Source: Rhodocollybia butyracea
Lineage: Eukaryota > Basidiomycota > Agaricomycetes > Agaricales > Omphalotaceae
DNA length: 64,000 bases
Reading direction: 5' to 3'
Assembly: GCA_015501585.1 (NCBI GenBank)
Contig: JADNRY010000131.1
Location: 62,001-126,000 of the forward strand
Below the pieces are notes generated by a model. The model made no database searches. It had not been told where the DNA came from and saw only the letters and a program-made list of their open reading frames with translations. Position 1 is the stretch's first letter; each line of letters opens with the position of its first letter. This document shows, piece by piece, positions 11,054 to 22,838 of the stretch. Both the position numbers and the translations under genes were made by a program.

Positions 11054-12555
11054 TTACTTCGCTACCTCAAGGATCTCAGCGTTGACATGGCATTCCAGAT
11101 AGCGAAGGCATGTACATGCCTTGAATATCCCTTCGTATACTGAGATGCGTGAAAATGAAACATCTAGCCATCTGGAGCTAGTGTTACTATTTATCGCTGC
11201 GTCTATCACTGCATCGTGCCCACTGATAGAAAGTCCATATAGAGAGCCGTCGATACGTTCCAAGGACTCTACAACTTGTCCTTCTGTTACTTCCGAAATG
11301 GAATCAATAAGGACTAGTCGGAGGTACCCGATTCTCGTAGTCCTAAGATTGCATATCGCAAGCCAGTCTTGAGGAACCGCTTTGTAGAATCTGAGATACG
11401 AGAGGTCGTCTTTGCCCAATGTACCGTGAATAAGGCCGTTCTCACTGGCAATGCAGCACAAGAGACGCTCGAGATTGGGTGGCGGAGCAGGAAAGGTGTG
11501 ATGTCCAGACCTGTACCCGTTGTGGGTACACACCATTTTGCAACAATAGTACATGAGCGGAGATTCTGTAACGTGAAATCGTTGGCTTCAAAGGCTACGT
11601 TATAACTCGCAACAACACTCTTTGCAGGCTCGTAGGCGAGAGGGATCAGGAGGAAGAGGTGGAGTTCTCGTAGGTCTGCGGTGAAAATACCGATCTGGCG
11701 GAAGATTATCGAGCTGTAGATTGACGAAAGAGCTTGAATAGTGTAAGTTTGACTGCGTGCGTGCTGTAAAGGGAACATAATGGAAACACTGACATGGGTA
11801 ATGGTTACCGATGAAAAAGGTGAGTTGCTCGAGAGGAGGCTTGATTAGCGTCGCTTGTTATAAAACACATTAGTAGATGACTATTTCGAGCTGAAAGGGA
11901 CTAACCAAAAATCTAACCCAATCTACGTAAATCATTCGATTTCATGTTCACGCTTGGGGCCAAACACCGTATGTCGAGCTTTCTCAACTGGAATGGCTGG
12001 AGGTCGATGCCTTCGGAAATCTTGAAGAACGGCAAAGTTGGGCAAATCAACTTGAGCGTTGTCAATGCTGGGACTTTCTTGACGCTACTGGTGTTCGACT
12101 CCGCGTTTATGTCGTTGGGTATACGAGCCGCATATTTAGCGAAATTGGCAAATGCTTCTCGTAACTTCACTTGAAGAACGGGTGACATCGATTGACCTAG
12201 CTCGGATGCTTCACAGTCCAGACTTCTAAAGTCAAGCTGCAGACTCTTGACGAGCCCCGCGGGATGTGCTGGGGTACCCCCGTTCTGATTGACGGGAATA
12301 CTTATTGTCAAAGATCCCGGCACTGCCAGGAAGCGCAGAGTACCTAAAGCTTCATGCTGATTGACCTCCTGGTAAAGGAGTGGGATGCCGATAGCGAATG
12401 CTCTGCAGTTCAATCGGATAAAGGTGTTGAGACTCGATCAATTTCATTCCAATAAGCCGCCAGAGCTCGGGTGGGAGGCTGAGGAGAGTGGGTTTTGTAT
12501 CCAGATTCAAGACCATAATCGAAACAAGGGGAGAACAATGTCCATTGAAGCCCAA
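11054..12555 (-). pseudogene. F-box / leucine-rich-type protein, frameshifted
   Basis: Reading leftward, an F-box-like start (LLSLPPELWRLIGMKLIE) is followed after a single extra C by RLNCRAFAIGIPLLYQEV in another frame, a typical fungal F-box continuation. A 166-residue open segment follows, then a probable intron ending near 11765, then a second open segment (about 11560-11770). A one-base loss near HPNLERL moves the frame to a last open segment ending LECHVNAEILEVAK. At least two frameshifts make an intact protein unlikely. F-box proteins recruit substrates to SCF ubiquitin ligases; basidiomycetes carry large and fast-decaying families. The F-box assignment rests on the N-terminal motif only. 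Confidence 0.6.
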
Positions 12556-14637
12556 ATGTCAGTACTTAAATGCACAAGCCACCATTGTTGAATTCGGTGT
12601 ATGATCAGCTTGCCTATTGTCCCATCATTAGTTTGGCTGATGTTTGGTGGTCAAACGAAATCAGTTTTTGTTTCTTGTGTTGGTATTCGAAGTAGAGCGT
12701 CGGGTAGCTGGGCACGAAATCTTCTGCGTCGTTATTTTCCGGCCTTCGGATACAACACATATGTATCTTGTCCTCGTTTCGTGATGCGGTACCACAATTC
12801 GCACCGCGCCAACTGTTATTTTGCCTCCACAATGTCGAGGTATAGTTGAAGACATGATTGCACCACTCACTTGGGCATCGGCAACTAGATCGCACTTTGT
12901 TCCTTATTTTTTCTGCCCAAACATGAGCTGTCGACAACAAGCCTTCTACACTGAAAAGACCAATCCATTTAGGGTTAGCATTCGTGTTTCTCGTCATCGA
13001 AATGATAAGGATATGTACGATGCTGTCGGAGCCCGCGAGACGATCGTGACGAAACTTCCGGGATGATTTTATGTATGGAAACAAGGGTTTCAGTATATTG
13101 GGATGGGACAGAGGTGGTCACTGACCCAGGTGCTTCGGGCCTGGTTAAGAGAAACAGATCATGGTGACTATCTTTTCAGCATGTCATTGAATCGGCGAAG
13201 TGCTCCAAGCCAAATGTTGCTCAAAATCTGAAGAACGACAGCATTGTCGGATAGATTCGAGGACAGTAGACGTCATATGGTGGAAATCGATGTGCGGAAT
13301 CGCATAGCGATGGATTAATCGATGAGAGTTGGTAGTGACAAGAGCCAGTGACATAATATACGCAGAGCATTAACCAAAGCATGACCAATGCATTCTCTTT
13401 TCACGAGGCATTAAGTAGAAGCTCGTACAGCTCTACTCCCCTGAAAGTGCACCTGAACATCATCTCTTCACCTGTTCCCCCAAGACAATCTCCACCACAT
13501 CCATGAACGGGTTTATGAGTCGGGAGGAAATCAGGGTGAAGAGGAAATGAGTTTCATGCGGCCTGGTTGTCCTAAAAGATGCAGGGGAGCGATTGCAACT
13601 GGAAGTTTGCAACATTGTCAATAGAGTATGGATGGCAAAGGGTGAAAGGGCTTTACGGGCCTGTCAGTTTGTTTCGAGGGTACCAGTGGCTGCGATGCAA
13701 TCCATAACCGACTGGATTGGAACGGAGGGCTATGCCCAAATGACGACAGGACTCGAGTTGCAGTTGATTACGGGATGGTGCCTTGACGAACGGGAGGCAA
13801 TTGAGCGGGAGGAAAATAGTGCGCGAACGTTCCTGTAACCCAGGCCGACGGACAGTTGGTTGAAGTGGAGGCATGGGTCACACCTGGAAAATTTATCAGA
13901 TTTGTCCGTATTGAGCCTAATAAAATGATCGTTAAAACGGTAGATTATATTTCCAACAACTCACGCGAGGCCTAGTTTCAAGTTTCAAGTTTCAAGTTTC
14001 AAGCTCCATGCTGTTGAGAAAAGTAGTTAGCGTTACGTTGAAACGAAAGTCAGAGGGAATTTTCTGGGCGCCTAATCAAACTGCCGAAACTCGGCGGTTA
14101 GCGTATCACGGTCACGGTGACCATCGCGATGGTTGTCCGACTCAGATAGATCTCTGTTTCTGTATTAATACGACTGCCAGGTTTTATCATGACAGTGCCC
14201 TCCTCCGGTGTCTTGACCCTAACAGGATGACGAGTCCATACCTTAGTCCATATTTACACGGTTCAGATTATAGCTTGGATTATAGATATACTCAGTACCT
14301 CCTTTGTGAAGGAGAGACACAGAAGGCCAATTTGAGGCCAATGAACATCTAGATGTTGAAAGGAGTAGACTCAAATGTCGGCTCAGTGTTTTCTTTTAAT
14401 CTCCAGTGAGCTATCTTGGGCCACTTTCAATCTGAGCTCCCGAGTCCCTCCTTGATTCAAGTTGGTTGTGGTGTCCAATTTGATGCATATACCTCATGAA
14501 TAATGTGCATACATAATAGCTCTGATCTTGCCACCAGAACCTCAAAGGTTCTGATCCTTTTCTCCGTTCATAGGCTCTATCCACCAGTTTCGGCCCTTCG
14601 GGCATTTCTCCAGCCTCTGCATTTTCATTTAGTTTGA
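12556..14637. other. Spacer, 5' flank of the membrane protein pair
   Basis: Open frames at 12614-13084 (minus) and 13593-13838 (plus) are not recognised. From about 13780 the sequence is repeated imperfectly at 16080-16950 (shared stretches include GTGCGCGAACGTT and AATTTA-CAGATT), so it is the left arm of a tandem duplication. A TTTCAAG heptamer is repeated about four times at 13977-14003. Confidence 0.45.
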
Positions 14638-15930
14638 ATGGCTCTGGAAGAACAAGAACTGATATATGCAGCAGCCGAGGAGCTCCTCTCCACTAGTATC
14701 AGTCTCATCATGATTCTTGTTGGCTATGGTGCGTAAATGGAAATGTAGTACGGAAACCATACTACTAGCTAACAATCAAGGTCAGGAGCCTTTGTTTTAG
14801 GATTTGGCCTGGCTGTTCAATGGCTAACCTTGTGCGTACCATGATACTAGTATCTACTCAAATCACCTTCATCCTTATCGGTTTATTTTTGTTTACTAGG
14901 AGAGGATCTTGGGGGCGCCCACAGATTATCCTTCTTGTCTACTTAGTACTCATTTTCATCTGCTTTACCTGGACTATATTGGCCTATGGAGGAGTATATT
15001 TAACCTATGATCAGCATGGATTGCAAGCTTCAGAACATGGAATCACTCTTCAGGTCCAGGCTTCCACAAAGAAAATTATTACATGGCGGAAAATGACTGA
15101 TTGGCCGTCTACAACCAACGTGAGTACTATCTCAACTTTAAATTGAGTTGTGTAAAATTTCTATGTAGCTTCTCTTAAGTGATGGAATTGTAGTATGGAG
15201 AGCATGGTGTCTATTCCAACAAGACAGATTACAGAGGCTCGTTCTTGTGATGCTTATGATTGCTAACATTGGTGTGTAATGGTGAACTCAAGCCCTAACA
15301 GTTGCTAACTCGTGCTTCAACTTGAACTTTCAACTTGAACTTTGACTTAAACTTTGACTTGACTTTGGTTCTGGTCAATGAAGGCATCAATGTGGCAGAC
15401 TGTATCTGGTCTGATTTCGAATTTCTACTATCAAAGACTAGCATTTTGGATTGGATCTCAGTTGGATTTTCCATGATGCTGAATATGGTAGTGACTATTC
15501 TATTTGCTTGTAAAGCTTGGTAGGACATTTTACCTCTAGAAATAAATCACTCACTGCATAGAGATGTTACAGGAATCACCGTCGGTATATTGCAGATCTC
15601 CATGCAAGCATGTCCGGTAAAGGCACATGGGCAAAGAATATACTGAATCTCCTGATCGAGTCTGGCACCATTTTTTGCGCAGTTCAATTTATCTATATCA
15701 TAGTTATTCTGCTAGATGCGTATAGCATCATAGCTTCACTATGGCCGTTGGAAATTGTTTCAGGACTCTTTGCCATTGCATGTGTGGGTTGACCAGTTTC
15801 TATACAAGTTACTTATAAGATGCTGATCATCATTGTCTAGGCCGGCTACCCTGTTGCAGTGATTGTTCTGGCTCCCATGCTTCAGACCACTGATACCATA
15901 TGCTATATTGACAGTAATGGGCGGGATTGA
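14638..15930 (+). CDS. Seven-pass membrane protein A, unknown function
   Basis: Seven exons (14638-14728, 14786-14831, 14900-15119, 15169-15271, 15384-15519, 15573-15783, 15841-15930) give 298 residues. Hydrophobic stretches fit seven membrane passes: around residues 10-32, 33-48, 55-80, 130-150, 170-195, 215-245 and 255-285. Characteristic motifs are TDWPS, LLSDGIVVWRAWCLF and LLIESGTIFC, seen in a large agaricomycete family of seven-TM proteins of unknown function. I know of no demonstrated ligand or activity. The start ATG is conserved in position with the paralogue at 16951. Intron 5 contains a TTGAACTT-type simple repeat (15313-15368). All splice sites are GT-AG and the frame is intact. 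Confidence 0.85.
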
Positions 15931-16950
15931 TGAGATACAATATGCAAGTCTATACTCGGTGATACACCCAAAACCCTTTTGGCCCTAAAATACTGTTTTT
16001 TGGAGCGTTTAGTACTGCAAAGCAATCAGCTATGAAATTCATAACTAAGGACTCACTGCTTTAGAATGTAGGCATTGATGATAGGATAGAAGTGGCTCGA
16101 CGAGCGGGGGGGAACAAGAAAGTGCGCGAACGTTACTGTAGAGAGACGGACAGGTCGGTTGGAATGGAGACAATATCTATGGGCCTGAAAAATTTACCAG
16201 ATTCGTCTATTAAGTCTAATACGCGCTCTGTTTACCAGGCCAAGCTTTGATTTCCATCCGAATATTCGACGCGAAGCCAGATTCACCGGTGAAGGTTTTA
16301 TAGCGTCTATAAATGGACGAACCTCGGCAGCTATCATAACAAAATCTCATGATCGTGAATACATTACTACGAACTCTACTGGTACTACGAACTCTACTAC
16401 TACTCGTACTATCTTTTCATCAGTGATGGATAGATCTGCTCTGTTTCTTATTCAGTTACGATTGCCACGGTTTATCACAGCGTCTTGACCCTCAAGTGAC
16501 GAGTCTGTACAGGTGCAGATATTCACACTGAGTCTATGAATAAACAGACTCGGACTCGACACAGGAGTTACCATTGAATATCTACATGTTGAGCGGGTAG
16601 ACTCTAGTATCTGTTCAGCGTTTACATTTTCATCATCCAGTGAGCTATCTTATGCCACTTTCAATAGTCACCGTCTAAGGACTCGGATGATAAAAGTAAA
16701 GGTTCATAACTGACTGGGCCATCGAACACCTCACTCCATTCGTGTCCAACCGTGGAGATCTCAATTGGTACGTATGATAGATATACCACCTGGTCAGTTT
16801 TCCTTCTTTTTTTCCTTCCTTCCCTCCCTAGTAGGCTCATGATCATATATAATAGGTCTGGTCTTTTGAATCTGCAGCCTTTTCTCGTCACTCGTAGCTG
16901 TTTCGGACACTTGAACTTCACTTCATTTTCATTTTTCGCTGTTGGCTTGA
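15931..16950. other. Duplicated spacer between membrane proteins A and B
   Basis: Repeats the organisation of 13780-14637, confirming a tandem duplication of about 2.3 kb. No independent gene seen. A 114-residue minus-strand frame at 16661-17005 overlaps exon 1 of gene B and is probably chance. Confidence 0.45.
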
Positions 16951-18226
16951 ATGACTCCGGAAGAACAAGAACTGCTATATGCAGAAGCTGAGGTATTCCT
17001 CTCAAGCATTATCAGTCTTATCCTGATTCTCGTTGGCTATGGTGCGTAAATGGGAATGTACTACGCTGAAACCATAACTTTGTAGCTAACGATTAACTCT
17101 AAGGCGCTTTCGTTCTAGGATTCAGCATGGCTGTTCGATCCCTATTAAGCTTGTGCGTACTATCTATGCTACTGTTCATCCAATCATTCACCTCCATTCA
17201 TTATTGGTTTCCTTTTGTTTAGAAGGCGACCTTGGAGACGGCCACATACCATCCTTCTTGTCTGCTCAGTGACCATTTTCATCTGCTTCACCTGGACAAC
17301 GTTGACCTATGGGGGATTATTTTCGACCTATGATCGGTATGGATTGCAGATTTCAGAACCTGGGGGAATCGCTTCTCAGGTCGATACTGCCACCATGAAA
17401 CTCATACCATGGCGGGAAATGACTGACTGGCCATCTTCAATCAACGTGAGCATTACTTCTGAACATATTTTCTGTGAATCTGTATTGACTTCTTTAAACT
17501 TTATTTCTAGATTCTTTTGAGTGATGGAATTGTAGTATGGAGAGCATGGTGTTTATTTCAACAAGGCAAAGTTCGGCTGATTCTTGTGATGCTTATGATT
17601 GCCAACATCGGTGTGTGATGGTGAATTCAAGCCCTAACAGTTGTTAACCCGGTGTACTTCAACTTCTGGTCAATGAAGGCATTAATGTGGCAGACAGTAT
17701 TGGGTCCGAATTCAAACCTTCACTATTCAGGACAGCCACTCTGGATTGGGTTTCGATTGGATTTTCGATGATGGTGAATATTGTAGTGGTTTTTCTATTT
17801 GCTCTCAAAGCTTGGTTAGACACTCCCATTACCTTTAGGAGTAACTCACTCATTGTATGCAGGATTCATCGTCAGGATATTGCAGAGCTCAATGCACATA
17901 TGTCTGGTAGAGGCAGATGGGCAAAGAACATACTGACTCTCCTGATAGAGTCTGGCACCATTCTTTGTTCGATTCAAGTCATATATTTCATAGTCCTTGT
18001 GCTAGATGCATATAGCATCATAACTTCAGAATGGCCGGTGGAAGTCACCTCAGGACTCTTTGCTGTTGCATCTGTGAGTTTACCAATTCCTTTACTTGCT
18101 CGTGCATTACTTGATACTGCTCATCGACTCATCCTTGTCTAGGCATGCTACCCCATTGCAGTGATTGTTCTGGTTCCCAGGATTCAAACCAATACCCATA
18201 TTGACAGCTTGAGAGGGCTGGATTGA
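16951..18226 (+). CDS. Seven-pass membrane protein B, paralogue of A
   Basis: Exons 16951-17041, 17104-17152, 17223-17445, 17511-17610, 17679-17814, 17863-18073 and 18143-18226 give 297 residues. Introns are in the same six places as in gene A. The N-terminus is MTPEEQELLYAEAEVFLSS. Shared landmarks are TDWPSS, LSDGIVVWRAWCLF, GINVADS and LLIESGTILCSIQ. Seven hydrophobic segments are present, with the last ending AVIVLVP before a short polar tail. Conservation is strongest in exons 4 and 6, which suggests constraint there. Function unknown. It is a recent tandem duplicate of gene A, and both copies look functional. Confidence 0.85.
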
Positions 18227-18361
18227 CTGCTTCTACGTTCTACGCCATGTACAGTAGCGCAAAGGAAAAGACAAGATGTATATTAGTATGGACAACAAGT
18301 TTTCAACGAAAGAGTCTCGACTGACGGAAGACATGTGTTGAAATGAACGCATAGTCGAACG

Positions 18362-18675
18362 CTACGCAGGTAAAGTAACAGGAGTACAATTGATGGCCAT
18401 GAGACGTCTGCGGAGCCTCAGTCAGCAAAGTCATAGAATCATGAATACTCTTTAGGATAGGTCATTGTTCGTATAGCAAAGAGGTACAGGAGGGCTACTA
18501 AAACGGGTATGACCTACCAGGTGCCGTCGCTAGCGGTTAGGGAACAAGTATCACCCCCGTCAAAATTGCGGGATTCTCATCGATGAGCTTAAGGGGGTCG
18601 TTGCAAGTGGGATTTGTTGCAGCCTGGGAAAGAGTCTTGGAGGTGCGGCAGCACAAAATGGCAAAGGAGCATGTG
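18362..18675 (-). pseudogene. Class I hydrophobin 5, 5'-truncated relic
   Basis: Reading leftward: STCSFAILCCRTSKTLSQAA, then LKLIDENPAILTGVI, matches the hydrophobin at 24925-25373 (SCSTGILCC, LLELIDESPANLTGVIGLTC). The signal peptide is deleted, and a small deletion turns GLTCSPIA into a stop. Exon 2 (a degraded CC region) and exon 3 (GTCTCATGGCC, one base short) are still visible. The donor of intron 1 has become GTAGGT. Clearly dead. Confidence 0.75.
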
Positions 18676-19193
18676 GATAGTTCTGAAAACTTGAGCAACA
18701 CCTGTTGGCCATTCGAATAAATCGGAGAAGCCCATACCAACTTTAGGCTAGCGTCGGACTTTTCGAGATAGCAAGGAGATGCATGTTCCCGATTGTCCGA
18801 CACAAAGAAGCAGCGTCGGCAACAATCATTGAGCCTATATCGATAGGGGGGTTCAAACGAATAATCCGCTGAGCGCTGGTCGACATATCCTCCGTTAGGC
18901 ACTTGAACATTCCTTGTTGATTATGGATAAACGCGATCATCCGGCGCCCCAAACTAAGACAGCGCGCTTGCTTGAGAGCTATCTTGAATTTCTGGTATGG
19001 TAAAGCCTTTATTTGCTGCGCTATCGTCTATTGCGGGACCAAAGGAAAGGAAATCACCTGTTCTTATAGTGAGGATCGCTTTAGGTTTTTGAGTTGTGAG
19101 TTTGTACTAATTTGTTCTCGATTTGAGAGGCGCCTAACCAAACAAGGTAGGCGCTTATCTCTCAGCATCTTACGTTCAACCACAAAAACGCCC
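18676..19193. other. 5' flank of hydrophobin 5 relic and of the coiled-coil gene
   Basis: No additional gene seen. An open frame continues upstream of 19194 to 18972, but its extra N-terminus (CCAIVYCGTKGKEITC) looks like translated intergenic sequence, so I prefer the later ATG. Confidence 0.4.
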
Positions 19194-19833
19194 ATGAGCC
19201 CCAATGCCCTCAGCTCTCTCTCCCACTCCCTGCTAGGAATAATATCCCTCCATCGTTCTCTACCCACCCTCATCTTCTCGCGCCCCAGCTCTTTTATCTT
19301 ATACGGCTTCGGCGCCACGACGTTCCTCTGTGGCCTTGGCATCAGTCTCTACAACACATATTCCGACATCTACCACCTCTGGCTCGAGCACCAAATCACT
19401 ACCTCACTAGAAACGCTCGAGAAACTCGAAGCGCAATCTGCCTACGCTACACGCCATTTCGAGGATTTGCAAGAAGCCGTAAAGCGCGGAGAGAAGATGA
19501 TTGATGAGCTGGAAAGGTGGAATGAAGAAGGGAAGGAGATGGATCGTATGGTGCTATTTACGCAGATGCCTGTGGCGTGTGCGGTGACCGATGATGGGAA
19601 TCCGGAGTTCGAGGAGTATGATGGGCTTGTGCTGAGACGGGAGACGCGGAGGAAAATTAAGAAGTTTGAGGCGATGGATAGGCATTTGAGTGAGGAGATG
19701 AAGTGGTGGAAGACCGTTGGACAGAGGGGCGTTAGAGGTGCCGGTGACCAGCATATTCATAAGGTGAGGAATCTGTCTTTATATTGATAGCGTTTGACCG
19801 AACCTTCTGTCACCTTAGGTTGCAAAAGATTGA
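19194..19833 (+). CDS. Small membrane-anchored coiled-coil protein, unknown
   Basis: Exon 1 (19194-19763) and a five-codon exon 2 (19819-19833) joined by a GT-AG intron give 194 residues ending HKVAKD. Residues about 32-56 (ILYGFGATTFLCGLGISLYN) form one membrane segment. They are followed by a long charged helix with heptad character (TTSLETLEKLEAQSAYATRH, DLQEAVKRGEKMIDELERW) and a Lys/Arg-rich C-terminal half. I do not recognise the family; the layout suggests a membrane-tethered structural or adaptor protein. The first ATG of the open frame is at 18972, but the codon composition changes sharply at 19194. Confidence 0.65.
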
Positions 19834-21523
19834 TACGCTCGTAGCAAACTACTTGTCATGGACGCGTTGTGATCGGAATATTTACACTACTGGAATCCAA
19901 AAGACAGTCGATTTACTAACTATCCGTCCTCGAGCCTGACAATCGAAAACCCCGTAAGACCTATCTTACGTGAATTTTCGCGTATAGCGAGTATCTTCTA
20001 CACTTCGGCCTCATTCCCAATCAAATCCACCTTCAAGCTTCAGAGACATGCACCTACCAAATCCATACCCCATCGATATTGGACAGATACAATCGGTGCC
20101 GACGCACTACCCGTTCATACCTCTGAACATCCATCAAGCACATGCTCGTACGCTGCTACCTCCGTCGCAGTAAGTGCTTAGTTCTTTTCTTCTTCTCTTA
20201 CGATCGCGGTACTAGATATTCAGATAGCAATCTCGCCAACTCGCAAATATCGCTAATTCGTGATAGGTTGATCGTTTAGACTCTGAGTATTATCGGAGAC
20301 GTACCAGATAACCAGAACCGCTCATATATCCACAGATACTGCCATTCACCGCACCCAATGTCTTATGGCTACTGTAGGAGATCCTCTCAACGGAAAAGTC
20401 ACGGTATTGTTATTCGTCAGGCAGGGCAATCCTGGGGCAATCATTGCGGCGCCGGTCTCCAAACCAACCTTGTCATGATTTTGCGTATGAAAACCTTGAA
20501 GCACACTCGAAAACCGTACATCCCTGGCCTGATCTTTCTATAGTCGACGTTCCAAGTGAGAGGTACGCACTTCCGGGCAGACGGTAGAATCCAAATCCAA
20601 CTCGGCGAGATTTGGCCTAGATCAATATGGACAGGATATTAAAGGAAGTGAGTGTCCTGACGTGTAGCGATTGCGGCACCGAAGAGTATACTAGGGAGTC
20701 TATGCAGTCCGTCCATAGTCGTCTTGGCGTCTCTCAAGATTCCAGCTCACTAGAGACAAAGATTCCGGTTTACTCTTTTCTCCTGTCACGGGAATGCTAT
20801 TCTATGTGTAACAATTACAGATTCACGACTTGATGGACTTGCAATTGTTCAACAAGACATACCGGCGTCTTCTTTTCTTTGGACTTGACAGGATTTCAGG
20901 AAGAGGTGTAAATTCGGACAGGAAAATCAGATACGGTCGAACGTGCTTCTATGTGATTGCCTGGAGTACTATCGGAAAAACCTCTACGTTCTACATCAAT
21001 GAAATGTTTACCACGGTGAGATCAAGATGGGGATGCCCGGAACCCCGGCTTCCCCGGTTCCCCGCCACCGTAGGGAGCGCAGCTCGGCTCCCTGCGCCAC
21101 GCGTCTGGCCTTCCATTGTCCTATTGCTCTTCAAGATATTGTTCACCAGTCTAGGCGTCTAGAGACACGAAGAAAAGGAGCGGGAAGCTCAGTCGTTCGT
21201 GCAGTACATAGTGCTCTTCTTTGTTTCCGGTAAGTACGAACCTTAATCACACTCTAATTTACTCTTTTACAGTGCGATTCTATGTCATAGGTGTAACAAC
21301 TGGTGACATTAATTAACTATGCTGGTAGGGATCTGCAACTTACTTGTCCACAAGAAGACCTACGGTTACCGGCGTCCTATTCCTTTCGAAATGGATCGTC
21401 GACAGACAGCCAAAAACGTAATCTCGGACCATGAACAGCAGTTGGGACTGGAGGAAGCATACAGTATGCAGATTTCTTTTCTCCCTATAGTCGAGCCAAC
21501 CACCTTACTTACCCTGTTCCCTG
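19834..21523. other. Spacer with a possible orphan exon
   Basis: No complete gene. A short open stretch from ATG 20048 (MHLPNPYPIDIGQIQSVPTH) runs to a GTAAG donor near 20169 and could be an orphan exon. A phrase (ACCGGCGTC preceded by aagac) occurs near 20857 and 21369, suggesting internal duplication. A GC-rich patch at 21030-21115 contains the small hairpin AGGGAGC / GCTCCCT. Nothing is firm enough to call. Confidence 0.3.
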
Positions 21524-21683
21524 ACACTGCATGCAAATCACCATAAATTTTGGCGCAAATAGTAAAATTATGTTAAAATTGTATGAAACCTCATACAATT
21601 TTAACATAATCTTGCTACCTTCACACAGGTTTAACATAATTTTACTACTTCCACAAAAATTTATGTTGATTTGTAGGCAGTGT
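21524..21683. mobile_element. 160-bp hairpin MITE
   Basis: The ends are inverted repeats of about 55 bp. The left arm begins ACACTGCATGCAAATCA and the right arm, in reverse complement, begins ACACTGCCTACAAATCA. Both continue CATAAATTTT and AGTAAAATTATGTTAAA. Inside is a perfect 20-bp palindrome (21567-21586 with 21591-21610, loop AACC), so nearly the whole element folds into one long stem. There is no coding capacity. Target duplication is not clear. Type inferred as a non-autonomous DNA transposon. Confidence 0.65.
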
Positions 21684-22838
21684 GACCCTTTTTCGTGCCA
21701 GTTCAAACTGGACGAACATCAATACTATTTTCCCCCATCGCCCAATGCAAAGAAACGTGTCTTCAGTCTAGTCACTTGGCCACTTGTTTGCGTGATGCCA
21801 CCTTTCCGATTATCCAGAACGCTCAATCTTAGGGCATAGCCTTTACAAAGCCAATATGGCCTCTTATGGACTCCGAGTCTGGAGACGTTCCGACCACTCG
21901 GTATTAAAATCTATATCGGGAGCACAGCGCCGTGACTCATGAGTGCCGGTGTACTATGAAGGTTCATCGGAGTGAACTCTTTTTGGGAATATTGAGATCA
22001 GTACGGATGATAAATCGGACCGATAAGTAATCCCCCAGAACACTTTCTCTACAGATTCTTGCGCACCTTTCCAGTCCATTGCGAGATTGTGTAACGGTGT
22101 TCGTCTTTGAAGCTTTGAAGTGATCGCATGGCATGGACGGGAAATAGAAATGACTCGCAGCTAGATACTGAGAATCAGTTGATCACTTGGCAAGACAGGC
22201 CTCGGAAGATACCCTACCTCGTGAAGCCGATGAAGGATCCCAGGTGTAAGGCAGTGAAAATGTTACACGAGCTTGGTAAGTTTGAAAAAAAAAATGAATA
22301 TTGATATCTTTTCTTCTACTTACTTAGTCCCAGCTTTTCCGCAACTTGATCACCGGCGACAAAGCATCAAATGATTTATCTTTATCTGTATCCCCGAAGG
22401 ACGGAGTGTAGAGGATCCCTCAAACTCTTTCCCATTGAGTGTTCATTTTGAAAACCGGTGTCGTTCACACACGGCAACGAGGCACTGCTCAGGAAGGACC
22501 GTCCAAGGATTGAATGCCGGACAGGCAAGTCGGCAATATGCTGAAAGGATTGGGTGGATAAATTTAGGTCGGAACAAAGCACTTCAAGACCTTTCGTCGG
22601 ATCACCACCTTAAACCAGCGGTTCATGTCTCATTCTCTGCAGTCATGGCAGGAAAGAAGTGAATTACAGCAACCACAGACTCGGCACGGTCCAAGATGTG
22701 AACACCGGATCAACAAAAAGGCGACTTCAACGCGTCTCCGTAAAAGGTCAATCGTAAAGTGCTTAAAAGCGAATGAAAGAGATCTAACCCGTTCTAGACC
22801 ATCGACTACCATACACTCCTTCCTCCTCATCTATCACA
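21684..22838. other. Spacer before the acyltransferase gene
   Basis: No gene recognised. The last 60 bp before 22839 (CATACACTCCTTCCTCCTC and similar CT-rich sequence) look like a normal fungal 5' leader. Confidence 0.35.

Noticed and set aside
12614..13084. 156-codon minus-strand open frame
   Set aside because: No recognisable domain, unusual composition and an overlapping plus-strand frame; length is possible by chance.
21030..21115. GC-rich patch resembling structured RNA
   Set aside because: Only one short 7-bp hairpin; no rRNA, tRNA or snRNA signature.
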